A stretch of 53,646 nucleotides of DNA from Opitutia bacterium (GTDB lineage Bacteria; Verrucomicrobiota; Verrucomicrobiia; Opitutales; T3Sed10-336), in assembly GCA_003566885.1 (NCBI GenBank), contig PXBO01000070.1, forward strand, positions 1 through 53,646, given 5' to 3'. The notes below the pieces were generated by a model that did no database searches, was not told the origin of the DNA, and worked only from the letters and a program-made list of their open reading frames with translations. Shown piece after piece: positions 47,012-53,646 of this stretch. Each line of letters begins with the position of its first letter. The first letter of the stretch is position 1. The position numbers were made by a program, and so were the translations under genes.

Positions 47012-47860
47012 CTAGCGGAAAAGCAATACCGGAATCCGGCACCGACGTATCATTTCCGTGGTCGTGCTGCCGATCAATAAATGACGTATCCGGCTATGGC
47101 CGTAGGCCCCCATCACCAGCAGATCGATCGCCTGTTTTCCGACATAATCCGCGATTTGATCTTCAGGGGTGCCGTGCAACATTTGACAGTTAAGTTTATA
47201 CCCGGCGTCCTTGAGACGATCCTCGACCTCACGTAACTGCCGCAAACCGCTGTCCTCCTGGTCCGAGTCCTCCGCGACCACGACCACGTGCAGTTCAAGC
47301 TCCCGGAATGCGCCACTTCGGCCCAGAAAATCAAGCGCCTTAAGACAGCTCTTCCCGCCGTCGAAAGCCAGCAACAGCTTGCGAATCTCACGAAAACTGC
47401 GCGAAGTGACCAGACAGGGCTTTCCACTGGCGCGAACTACCCGCTCCATGGTCGAGCCCAGGTGTTCCACGGCGGCTTCGGCGCTTTCACCTCGTTTGCC
47501 CAGCATCACCAGGTCGCACCCCTCCTCCATTTCCTCAAGCAGATCGACCAACAAGCCGGTCCGATGATGAAACACCACCTCCAGGCCGGGATCGGCTTTC
47601 TGAAGAATCTTGAGGGTATCATCCTTGATCGCCTCGGCCTTGCGCTCTTCGATCTCCTTCAATTGGCCGATCATCCCCTGGTAGGGCTGGATCCCCAAAC
47701 TGCCGCTGAGATCGGTGATGAACGGCATCTCAAATCGGCGAAGGTCGGTAACATAAATCGCATCGACCGACCCGCCGACCCGCGCCGCCAGCCAACGAGC
47801 GTACTCGCAGCATACCCGCGAGTATTGGGAACCATCAGTACAAACGAGAAACTTTTTCAT
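47012..47860 (-). CDS. Tandem universal stress protein (UspA) pair
   Basis: The 282-residue cytoplasmic protein consists of two Usp domains (about 1-150 and 155-282). The C-terminal half has a complete ATP-binding motif G-x2-G-x9-G-S-T in GAYGHSRIRHLLIGSTT; the N-terminal half has GKRGESAEAAVEHLGST, one residue longer between the second and third Gly, so ATP binding there may be altered. It starts MKKFLVCTDGS, typical of Usp. glgC lies directly upstream on the same strand with a 10-base gap, suggesting one transcript; a link between glycogen storage and stress is inference. Confidence 0.9.
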   Translation of the reverse strand: MKKFLVCTDGSQYSRVCCEYARWLAARVGGSVDAIYVTDLRRFEMPFITDLSGSLGIQPYQGMIGQLKEIEERKAEAIKDDTLKILQKADPGLEVVFHHRTGLLVDLLEEMEEGCDLVMLGKRGESAEAAVEHLGSTMERVVRASGKPCLVTSRSFREIRKLLLAFDGGKSCLKALDFLGRSGAFRELELHVVVVAEDSDQEDSGLRQLREVEDRLKDAGYKLNCQMLHGTPEDQIADYVGKQAIDLLVMGAYGHSRIRHLLIGSTTTEMIRRCRIPVLLFR

Positions 47861-47870
47861 AAAGGCAGGC

Positions 47871-49193
47871 TCAGAGTTCGGAATTATCGGGAATCACAGT
47901 ATTCTTGGCGACCAGAAGAACTCCGTCGCGGACCGTAACCCCATCGCAAATCACGGCATCGGTCCGGTTTTTCGGCGACAGGACCACGTTTTTCCCAATA
48001 CGCGCGTTCTTGTCAATGATCGCATGATGTATCCGGCTTCCCGAACCAATCCCGATATCCGGGATCCCGTTCTCGCGGTTCGCCGCGATATGTTCGGTAG
48101 CCTCGAAATAATCCGCTCCCATGACGACAACGCTGTCCAAATCACACCCTTCGTTGATAAACGAGCGGACTCCGACGACCGAACGGACCACCTTGGCGTC
48201 GGAAATAATGCAGCCGTCGGCCACAAGGGCCCGGTCCAGGGTACAACGGTTAATTTTCGACGCCGGAAGATAACGGGCGTGGGTGTAAACCGGGCAGTCG
48301 GGCATAAAAAAATTGAAGCGGGGTAAATGGTCCGTCAACTCGAGGTTCGCTTCAAAAAACGACCGCACCGTGCCGATGTCCTCCCAGTAGTCGTCAAAGA
48401 TAAAACTTTGCAGCTTGCAGTGTCCCAACAGGCCCGGAATCACCTCTTTGCCAAAATCCGCCATGTCGCTTCGCAAAGCATTCTCAAGCACACTGCGGTT
48501 GAACACGTATATCCCCATGGAAGCCAGGCAGCGCTTTTCCCCGCTCGATTCAGGGAGCCGGCTTTCGATTTCCTTCGCCATGGCCAAACCTTCAATGACC
48601 TGTGGGTCGGTCGGTTTTTCGACAAACTCCTGGATGTCCAGATCGACTCCGACCCGCATCAAACCAAGGCCCAACACATCCTTGGTCGGAATCGGTTTGG
48701 CTGCCACCGTCACATCGGCTCCGTTTTTGAGGTGCTGCCCCACAATCTCCCGGAAATCCATACGATAAAGCTGGTCGCCGGAGAGAATCAGTACCAGATC
48801 GTGATCATGATCACCGAAATGGTGCAGGTTCTGCCGGACCGCGTCCGCAGTTCCCTGATACCAATAATCCCCCTCTTCGGTCTGTTCTGCCGACAGAATA
48901 TCAACGAAACCGCCCCCGAAAGGATCGAATTTATAGGAATCCTGGATGTGCCGGTGCAGCGATGCAGTATTGAACTGCGTCAGAACATAAATCCGGTTCA
49001 TTCCGGAATTCAGGCAGTTGCTGATGGGAATATCGACCAATCGATACTTCCCCGCCAGGGGTACCGCCGGTTTGCAGCGCTGTTTGGTTAAAGGATGCAA
49101 GCGGGACCCGCGGCCGCCGCCCATAATAACACAGAGAATATTGGGCGTCATAAGAGGTGGTGATGAGAATTTTACCTTTCTTTTCTCATCCAT
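47871..49193 (-). CDS. glgC: Glucose-1-phosphate adenylyltransferase
   Basis: GlgC makes ADP-glucose, the donor for glycogen synthesis, and is the regulated step. The 440-residue protein shows the nucleotide-binding GGGRGSRLHPLTKQRCKPAVPLAGKYRLV (in part), LSGDQLYRMDF, FVEKP and a C-terminal left-handed beta-helix typical of sugar pyrophosphorylases (RTDAVICDGVTVRDG). Two starts are possible: ATG at 49193 and ATG at 49151 (MTPNILCVIMGG), the latter matching the family N terminus more closely. It is divergent from trpE over 90 bases. Confidence 0.95.
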   Translation of the reverse strand: MDEKRKVKFSSPPLMTPNILCVIMGGGRGSRLHPLTKQRCKPAVPLAGKYRLVDIPISNCLNSGMNRIYVLTQFNTASLHRHIQDSYKFDPFGGGFVDILSAEQTEEGDYWYQGTADAVRQNLHHFGDHDHDLVLILSGDQLYRMDFREIVGQHLKNGADVTVAAKPIPTKDVLGLGLMRVGVDLDIQEFVEKPTDPQVIEGLAMAKEIESRLPESSGEKRCLASMGIYVFNRSVLENALRSDMADFGKEVIPGLLGHCKLQSFIFDDYWEDIGTVRSFFEANLELTDHLPRFNFFMPDCPVYTHARYLPASKINRCTLDRALVADGCIISDAKVVRSVVGVRSFINEGCDLDSVVVMGADYFEATEHIAANRENGIPDIGIGSGSRIHHAIIDKNARIGKNVVLSPKNRTDAVICDGVTVRDGVLLVAKNTVIPDNSEL

Positions 49194-49282
49194 AACCCGT
49201 TAAGGACTCGGGAACAAACAAATTTGAAAATATTTGCGCCGCGGCTCCTCCGCTGTCAGCATCCGCCAATCCGTTTTCACGC

Positions 49283-50779
49283 ATGAAAATTCATCCCGAT
49301 AGAGACACCTTCCGGCGCCTTGCCCAACAGGGTAACATCGTAACCGTCCACACGGAATTGATGGCCGACTTCGAGACTCCGGTGTCTCTCTACTCCAAAC
49401 TCAACCGCAACGGCCCGGCTTTCCTCTTTGAGTCGGTGGAAGGCGGAGAGAACGTCTATCGCTACACCTTTCTTGGCTGCCGGCCCCGGAGGATTTTCCG
49501 GGTCGACGACCGCAGCGCCACCATCACGGAATCGAATGGAACGATCCGCTCGATCCCCGCTCCGAAGGATCCCCTTTGTCTGATCGAGGAGGAAATGTCC
49601 GGGTACAGTCCGGTGCAACAACCGGAACTTCCCCCTTTCACCGGCGGCGCCGTCGGATTTCTCGGTTATGAATACGTGCATCGCCTCGAACCTGTCGCCC
49701 CTGAGCGGTCGGCAAACGATGCCACCGGGGCGCCTACACTGTTTTTTATGCTCATCGACTCGGTGCTGGTTTTCGACCGGGTACGGCAAACGCTGCGGCT
49801 CTGCGTCAACGCTCATATCCGGAACGGAGATATTGATGGCGCCTACGATGCCGCCCGTAAGGAAATCGAAGATTTGCGCGCTCTGGTGGCGAAACCGGGA
49901 GAGGTAGCACCGGCCCCGCTGGCGGAACCCGAAAGCATCCAGGTTCCACCCGGGAATTTCTCGCGGCCCGATTTCGAAAATCTGGTCGAACGGGCCAAGG
50001 AATACATTCGCGCCGGCGACATCATCCAGGTCGTGCTTTCTCAACGCTTCGAAAAAGACTTTGCGCCCGCGCCCCTCGATCTGTACCGCGCCCTGCGCAC
50101 CGTCAATCCGTCACCCTACATGTTCCTCCTGGAAACCGCGGATTTCGCTGTGGTTGGGGCTTCTCCCGAGGTCCATGTCAAACTCACCGGCCAAAAGGTG
50201 GAAATCCGGCCGATCGCCGGTACCCGTCCCCGCGGTCGTAACGCCGCGGAGGATGCCAAAACCGAACTGGAACTTCTGGCCGACGATAAGGAAAAAGCGG
50301 AACATTTGATGCTGGTCGACCTGGCCCGCAATGACATCGGCCGAGTCTGCCGTTACGGCAGCGTGAACGTCCCCCACTACATGTTTGTCGAACACTATTC
50401 CCACGTGATGCATATCGTGTCCCAGGTCGAGGGGCGTATCGCGGAAGGCAAAAACGCCTTCGATCTGATGCGGGCCACCTTTCCCGCCGGTACGCTTTCG
50501 GGGGCGCCCAAGGTGCGGGCCATGCAGATCATTTCCGAAATGGAGCCTGATCGTCGAGGCATCTACGGGGGTGCGCTCGGTTATTTCAGTTACCATGGTA
50601 ACCTGGATTCCTGCATCGCCATTCGCACAGCCTTCCTAAAAGACAAGCGAATTTTCGTACAGTCAGGGGCCGGACTCGTCGCCGACTCGGTACCTTCCCG
50701 CGAATTTCAGGAAACCGTGGACAAGGCCAAGGGGATGCTCAAGGCCATCCGCATCGCCGAAGCAATTTCCGAGGACTGA
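49283..50779 (+). CDS. trpE: Anthranilate synthase component I
   Basis: TrpE converts chorismate to anthranilate with ammonia from TrpG. The 498-residue protein has the N-terminal regulatory half with the tryptophan-binding TPVSLYSKL and FLFESVEGGE, and the catalytic half with PIAGTRPRGRNAAED, HLMLVDLARNDIGRVC, FPAGTLSGAPKVRAMQII and GIYGGALGYF. The LFES motif suggests Trp feedback inhibition. No leader peptide rich in Trp precedes the gene and no trpG follows; it stands alone. Confidence 0.96.
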   Translation: MKIHPDRDTFRRLAQQGNIVTVHTELMADFETPVSLYSKLNRNGPAFLFESVEGGENVYRYTFLGCRPRRIFRVDDRSATITESNGTIRSIPAPKDPLCLIEEEMSGYSPVQQPELPPFTGGAVGFLGYEYVHRLEPVAPERSANDATGAPTLFFMLIDSVLVFDRVRQTLRLCVNAHIRNGDIDGAYDAARKEIEDLRALVAKPGEVAPAPLAEPESIQVPPGNFSRPDFENLVERAKEYIRAGDIIQVVLSQRFEKDFAPAPLDLYRALRTVNPSPYMFLLETADFAVVGASPEVHVKLTGQKVEIRPIAGTRPRGRNAAEDAKTELELLADDKEKAEHLMLVDLARNDIGRVCRYGSVNVPHYMFVEHYSHVMHIVSQVEGRIAEGKNAFDLMRATFPAGTLSGAPKVRAMQIISEMEPDRRGIYGGALGYFSYHGNLDSCIAIRTAFLKDKRIFVQSGAGLVADSVPSREFQETVDKAKGMLKAIRIAEAISED

Positions 50780-50896
50780 GCCAAGTCCGCCGAGACCGGA
50801 AACGGCGCCAGGAAACCATCGTCCGCTCCCCGGCACCAATACACGTCCATCCCGCGAATTTCGAGTCGCCGCCGGGAAACAAGATGCCGTAAACCC

Positions 50897-50925
50897 AAAA
50901 AAAGGTGATATTCAGAATTATCACC
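50897..50925 (-). terminator. Intrinsic terminator on the minus strand with no annotated gene upstream
   Basis: On the minus strand GGTGATA, an 8-base loop and TATCACC form a perfect 7-bp stem followed directly by seven T residues. This is the classic Rho-independent form. No protein gene on the minus strand lies upstream before tsf, almost 2 kb away and beyond rpoD, so it points to an antisense or non-coding transcript. Confidence 0.6.
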
Positions 50926-50935
50926 GAGGGTCTGC

Positions 50936-50971
50936 GATCGTCATTGTCCGGCTGAGCATCGAATGACGATC
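50936..50971. repeat. Perfect 10-bp inverted repeat next to the minus-strand terminator
   Basis: GATCGTCATT (50936-50945) and AATGACGATC (50962-50971) are exact inverted repeats with a 16-base loop. On the minus strand this hairpin comes immediately before the terminator hairpin, ten bases apart, which resembles the 3' end of a small structured RNA. On the plus strand it could be part of the rpoD leader. Confidence 0.55.
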
Positions 50972-51190
50972 ACCCCCACAGTGAAATTAAGCATCTGATT
51001 GCAAGAAGCTTATCCCATTGGCTCCACAATCGCTGCAAATCGTGATTCGGGAGGGAATAAAGCGGCGCCCCAGGAGATCATACTTATCAACCGCTCTCAT
51101 TAACCGATAGCCATCCCGTAATTTTCCGCGATGCAATCAGGGAACAAGCAGTAAAATTCGGTTTCCACTTTAAATAGAACCACACCCGCC

Positions 51191-52291
51191 ATGCTAATGA
51201 CCAAAGAAACGAAGCCGCGCCAGAGAAAAAGCCCCAACCGGAGTGTTCGCTCCGGAAGGGTTGCGCGTAGCGGCAACGACGAGCCGGCTCCGGCGCCCAT
51301 GGCCCAGCGCGAACCGGAAAAACCGTCCTCCCCCGGGCGGGGTCGACGCGCTACGCCCGCGTCCGACTATCCGGAAGCCACCGAGCGAAGCAGCATTAAT
51401 ATTTATCTCCAGGAAATCGGCAAGATACCCCTGTTGAAGCCGCATGAGGAAGTCACACTGGCCGCCAGAATCAAAAAAGGCGACAAAGAGGCACGAGACC
51501 TCATGATTAAATCAAATCTGCGGCTGGTCGTCAAAATTGCCCACGACTACAATAATTTCGGGCTTCCGCTGGTTGACCTGATCAGCGAAGGCAATATTGG
51601 CCTGATTAAGGCAGTGGAACGTTTTGATCCGCAAAAGGGAGGTAAACTCAGCACTTATGCGGCCTGGTGGATCAAGCAGTCCATCAAGCGCGCGCTTGCC
51701 AACCAGAGCAAAACCATCCGTTTGCCGGTTCACCTGGTCGACAAAATCGCCCGCATGCGCAAGATGATCATGCAGTTGACCGAAGAACTGGGACGCGAAC
51801 CCACCGACGACGAAATCGCCGAAGAGATGCAGATGCCGGTCAACAAGGTGGCCCACCTTAAGACCGTCAGCGTCCGCCCAACCTCGCTGGACGCTCCCAT
51901 CGGTGACGGAGACGACACCAATTTCGGGGAACTGGTGGGCGACGAGAACGCCCCCACTCCCTACGAAACCTTGAACGATAAATCGATTCGCAGCGATGTC
52001 GCCGACATGCTCAATCGTCTGGATGCACGGGAAGCGAAAATCATTGATCTCCGCTTCGGATTGAGCGGCGAACCCCCGCTTACGCTGGAGGAGGTCGGCC
52101 AGGAATTCAACATTACCCGCGAACGGGTTCGCCAGCTGCAGAACATCGCCCTCTCCAAAATGCATAAAGCCATGGGGAACATCGAAAAGCAACGGACTTC
52201 TGAGGAGATTGCCGAAGAAAATCGCGAACGTCAGCGCATGCAGGTATTACGGGACTTTTTTCAGAAACAGGCTAAGGAAGAAACCTCCTGA
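51191..52291 (+). CDS. rpoD: Primary-type RNA polymerase sigma factor (RpoD/SigA)
   Basis: The 366-residue sigma-70 factor has a basic, low-complexity N terminus (~60 residues), region 1.2/2 (SSINIYLQEIGKIPLL; NLRLVVKIAHDY; DLISEGNIGLIKAVERFDP; TYAAWWIKQSIKRAL), region 3 and region 4.2 with the helix-turn-helix LTLEEVGQEFNITRERVRQLQ. Region 2.4 and 4.2 match the housekeeping type. Compared with E. coli RpoD it lacks the large insert in region 1, and it has an unusual charged tail of ~45 residues after region 4 (EEIAEENRERQRMQ). ATGs at 51191 and 51197 are both possible starts. Confidence 0.95.
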   Translation: MLMTKETKPRQRKSPNRSVRSGRVARSGNDEPAPAPMAQREPEKPSSPGRGRRATPASDYPEATERSSINIYLQEIGKIPLLKPHEEVTLAARIKKGDKEARDLMIKSNLRLVVKIAHDYNNFGLPLVDLISEGNIGLIKAVERFDPQKGGKLSTYAAWWIKQSIKRALANQSKTIRLPVHLVDKIARMRKMIMQLTEELGREPTDDEIAEEMQMPVNKVAHLKTVSVRPTSLDAPIGDGDDTNFGELVGDENAPTPYETLNDKSIRSDVADMLNRLDAREAKIIDLRFGLSGEPPLTLEEVGQEFNITRERVRQLQNIALSKMHKAMGNIEKQRTSEEIAEENRERQRMQVLRDFFQKQAKEETS

Positions 52292-52549
52292 CCGGAAGTA
52301 GTCAGAACGGGTTTACCGTCCAAACGCAGCCCCCCGTTCAACTCCAAACGTTAGGTTTGAGTCTCAGATTTCCGGCAGTAAAAGCCCACCTATGCGGCAT
52401 TGGGTCGTCGTGTGATCCATTCCAACCGGAATTGGCGAATTCCTGGAAGCAATGAAGGAATTATCCAGAATGCCACTCATATAAAGCGTGTTGTCGGAAT
52501 TTGCATTGTTCCGGCGGCCTGTGAGTGCTTCCGCTGACGACGGAAAAAA

Positions 52550-52609
52550 TCTCACAAAGGCACTAAGGCACTAAGGTTTTCTTTGTGTGCTTTGCGCCTC
52601 CGTGAGAGA
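52550..52609. repeat. Imperfect stem-loop with tandem AAGGCACT units
   Basis: The left arm TCTCACAAAGGCAC pairs with the right arm GCGCCTCCGTGAGA with a few mismatches. Between them lie two tandem AAGGCACT units and a TTTTCTTTGTGTG stretch. Similar CACAAAGGCAC / CTTTGTGCCTTTGTGAGA sequences are, as I recall, scattered through many Opitutae genomes; this was not checked. Confidence 0.6.
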
Positions 52610-52640
52610 AAAAGAATCTTTGTTTTTTGCCTACGACGGA

Positions 52641-52669
52641 GTCGACGCCTTTGCAGGCGTTCCTACGAC
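52641..52669. repeat. Dispersed stem-loop repeat, copy 2
   Basis: This copy agrees with 7823-7851 at 26 of 29 bases and has the core GACGCCT-TTGC-AGGCGTT. CTACGAC occurs both at 52631-52637 and at the repeat's right end (52663-52669), giving a 7-bp direct repeat around it. Both copies lie in gaps downstream of genes. Confidence 0.65.
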
Positions 52670-52728
52670 ATGGGCTCATAACCGAGTGCCATTCGACTTA
52701 TCCCGTAAAGGCACGGAATCATGCCCCG

Positions 52729-52761
52729 AAAAACGTTCTGGCTGCAGATAATCCTGCCGCC
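52729..52761 (-). terminator. Probable terminator of tsf
   Basis: On the minus strand GGCGGCAG-GATTAT-CTGCAGCC folds as a 7-bp stem with one mismatch (52740-52761), followed after six bases by TTTTT. It begins 18 bases beyond the tsf stop. The gap between stem and T run makes it weaker than a canonical terminator. Confidence 0.45.
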
Positions 52762-52778
52762 ACAAACTGGAAAATCCC

Positions 52779-53372
52779 TTACTGTCCGATCTGGAATCGC
52801 GCAAAACGCGAAACCACAATATTCTCACCCAACTTGGCGACAGCTGACTTAATCAATTCGTTCACCGTCTGATCCGGGTTCTTAACGAAGGGCTGATCCA
52901 AGAGGCAGGCGGTGGCATAGTATTTTTCCAGCTTCCCTTCGACGATCTTTTCGATGGCGTGAGCCGGCTTGCCTTCTGCCTGGGCGGCGGCGATTTCCCG
53001 TTCGGATTTCAGAATCTCCTCCGGCACTTCCTCACGGCGCACACAGGATGGACTGGAGGCCGCGATATGCAGGCAAATATCGCGAGCCAGGCTCTTAAAG
53101 TCATCCGTCTTGGCCACGAAATCGGTTTCACAATTGATCTCGATCATGACCCCAACCTTGCCGCCGACGTGAATATAGGTCTCGATCAGGCCTTCCTGAG
53201 TCGAGCGACCGGCCTTCTTGTCAGCCGAGGCGATGCCCTTCTTTCGGAGAATCGTCGATGCCTCCTCCAAATCGCCACCGGCTTCCACCAGTGCTTTCTT
53301 GCAATCCATCAATCCGGCGCCGGTCTTTTTCCGAAGCTCGGCCACCACTTTCGCGCTAATTTCTGTACTCAT
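52779..53372 (-). CDS. tsf: Elongation factor Ts (short form)
   Basis: EF-Ts recharges EF-Tu with GTP during translation. The 197-residue protein is the short form, as in cyanobacteria and Thermus, lacking the second half of the core domain of E. coli EF-Ts. The UBA-like N terminus (VAELRKKTGAGLMDCKKALVEAGGD, in part), the TDFVAKTDDF motif that contacts EF-Tu, and a C-terminal helical part are all present. It follows rpsB in the conserved rpsB-tsf order, 60 bases downstream. The ATG at 53372 matches the family start; the open frame extends 20 codons upstream without support. Confidence 0.94.
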   Translation of the reverse strand: MSTEISAKVVAELRKKTGAGLMDCKKALVEAGGDLEEASTILRKKGIASADKKAGRSTQEGLIETYIHVGGKVGVMIEINCETDFVAKTDDFKSLARDICLHIAASSPSCVRREEVPEEILKSEREIAAAQAEGKPAHAIEKIVEGKLEKYYATACLLDQPFVKNPDQTVNELIKSAVAKLGENIVVSRFARFQIGQ

Positions 53373-53432
53373 GTCAAAACTGCTTGCGGGTACGGGTTGT
53401 TCTTTGAATTTAAATGGCGCACTAGGCCGCAC

Positions 53433-53646
53433 CTACTCCTTGGACTCGCGCGGAGCTTCTTCAGGCGCTGCGTCTTCCTTCGCCGGCTCCGGTGCTTTTT
53501 CCTTCTCTGGTTCAGGTGCTTTTTCCTTCTCTGGTTCAGGTGCTTTTTCCTTCGCCGGTTCAGGTGTCTTTTCCTGCTCGACGGGAGCAGGAGCTTCCTT
53601 GCGCGAATCCGAGAGAGCTTCACCTTCGATGGTCACTTCGCCCGCC
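53433..53646 (-). CDS. rpsB: Ribosomal protein S2, C-terminal extension (partial)
   Basis: Only the last 70 codons are inside the window. They encode VTIEGEALSDSRKEAPAPVEQ followed by a repeated KEKAPEPE-type octapeptide and an acidic end. The call as RpsB rests on position directly upstream of tsf and on verrucomicrobial S2 proteins having long charged C-terminal tails; the S2 core itself lies beyond the window. The repeat is 24 bp in DNA (53477-53572). Confidence 0.75.
   Translation of the reverse strand, partial: AGEVTIEGEALSDSRKEAPAPVEQEKTPEPAKEKAPEPEKEKAPEPEKEKAPEPAKEDAAPEEAPRESKE
53477..53572 (-). repeat. Four tandem 24-bp units within rpsB
   Basis: The units begin at 53477, 53501, 53525 and 53549. 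The second and third are identical; the first and fourth differ at a few positions. As 24 is divisible by three the copy number can change without shifting the frame; each unit adds eight residues of Lys, Glu, Ala and Pro. This is typical of slippage-prone coding repeats. Confidence 0.9.

Larger units (their letters stand above)
50780..51190. other. 411-bp gap between trpE and rpoD with two hairpins
   Basis: The region should contain the rpoD promoter, but I see no confident -35/-10 pair. It holds a minus-strand intrinsic terminator (50897-50925) and a perfect 10-bp hairpin (50936-50971). The rest, from 50972 to 51190, has no convincing coding sequence on either strand. Confidence 0.6.
52292..52778. 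other. 487-bp repeat-rich gap between convergent rpoD and tsf
   Basis: No reading frame here looks like a gene. The gap carries an imperfect stem-loop repeat (52550-52609), the second copy of the 29-bp repeat (52641-52669) and a probable tsf terminator hairpin (52729-52761). The first ~250 bases show no recognisable feature. Confidence 0.6.

Noticed and set aside
49194-49282. trp leader attenuator before trpE
   Set aside because: The 90-base gap has no short frame with tandem Trp codons and no alternative stem-loops followed by T residues.
50897-51190. 6S RNA as identity of the candidate minus-strand RNA
   Set aside because: I could not arrange the region as one long hairpin with a central bubble, so I leave the candidate unnamed.

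Overview
The window looks like a chromosomal segment of an aerobic, GC-rich Verrucomicrobiota bacterium, most likely class Opitutae. The pointers are a run of secreted sulfatases, a DUF1080 protein, an H-X9-DG (DUF1559) pseudopilin fragment, a PEP-CTERM (VPEP) sorting tail, XylR- and LacI-type regulators, a secreted cupredoxin fused to a domain seen in planctomycete/verrucomicrobial surface proteins, and DAP-type MurE. The assignment is inference from gene content; no rRNA or tRNA gene lies in the window.

Layout. 1-2679: a frameshifted cupredoxin protein running off the left edge, then aspS. 3080-7740: an accessory patch with an intact DUF1080 protein and an intact right-handed beta-helix protein, surrounded by truncated or fused pieces (XylR without its DNA-binding half, a beta-helix/LamG/FnIII chimera with two frameshifts, a DUF1559 tail, a PEP-CTERM tail). 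7887-15550: a polysaccharide sulfatase locus with three sulfatases in a tight minus-strand operon, a truncated LacI regulator, a broken plus-strand sulfatase and an intact plus-strand sulfatase. No sulfatase-maturating enzyme is present. 15757-24508: a minus-strand series of long-chain acyl-CoA ligase, BASS-family transporter, GlcD-type oxidase, S55-like peptidase and a secreted beta-propeller protein.

24578-36385: housekeeping genes: murE, hisI, alr, hemF-hemE (translationally coupled), an outer-membrane beta-barrel, a 33-residue membrane peptide, a GT1 glycosyltransferase, a CapD/PglF-like dehydratase, a YgjP-like metallopeptidase, mazG and tlyA. 36412-42222: respiratory block with a small cupredoxin lipoprotein divergent from coxB (fused to cytochrome c), coxA, coxC, a subunit IV gene and ctaG, which together encode an A1-type caa3 oxidase. 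HemF (O2-dependent) fits the aerobic lifestyle. 42238-53646: ymdB, ilvB, a CNNM/CBS protein, lgt, a tandem UspA protein, glgC, trpE, the primary sigma factor gene rpoD, tsf and the 3' end of rpsB.

The most notable non-gene signals are an orphan minus-strand intrinsic terminator with a second hairpin upstream of rpoD, a 29-bp stem-loop repeat present once near 7.8 kb and once near 52.6 kb, a palindrome downstream of the aspS start region, and a 4 x 24-bp in-frame repeat in rpsB. I found no CRISPR array and no clear phage, plasmid or novel defence system. The most unusual region is the rearranged 3.7-7.7 kb patch.
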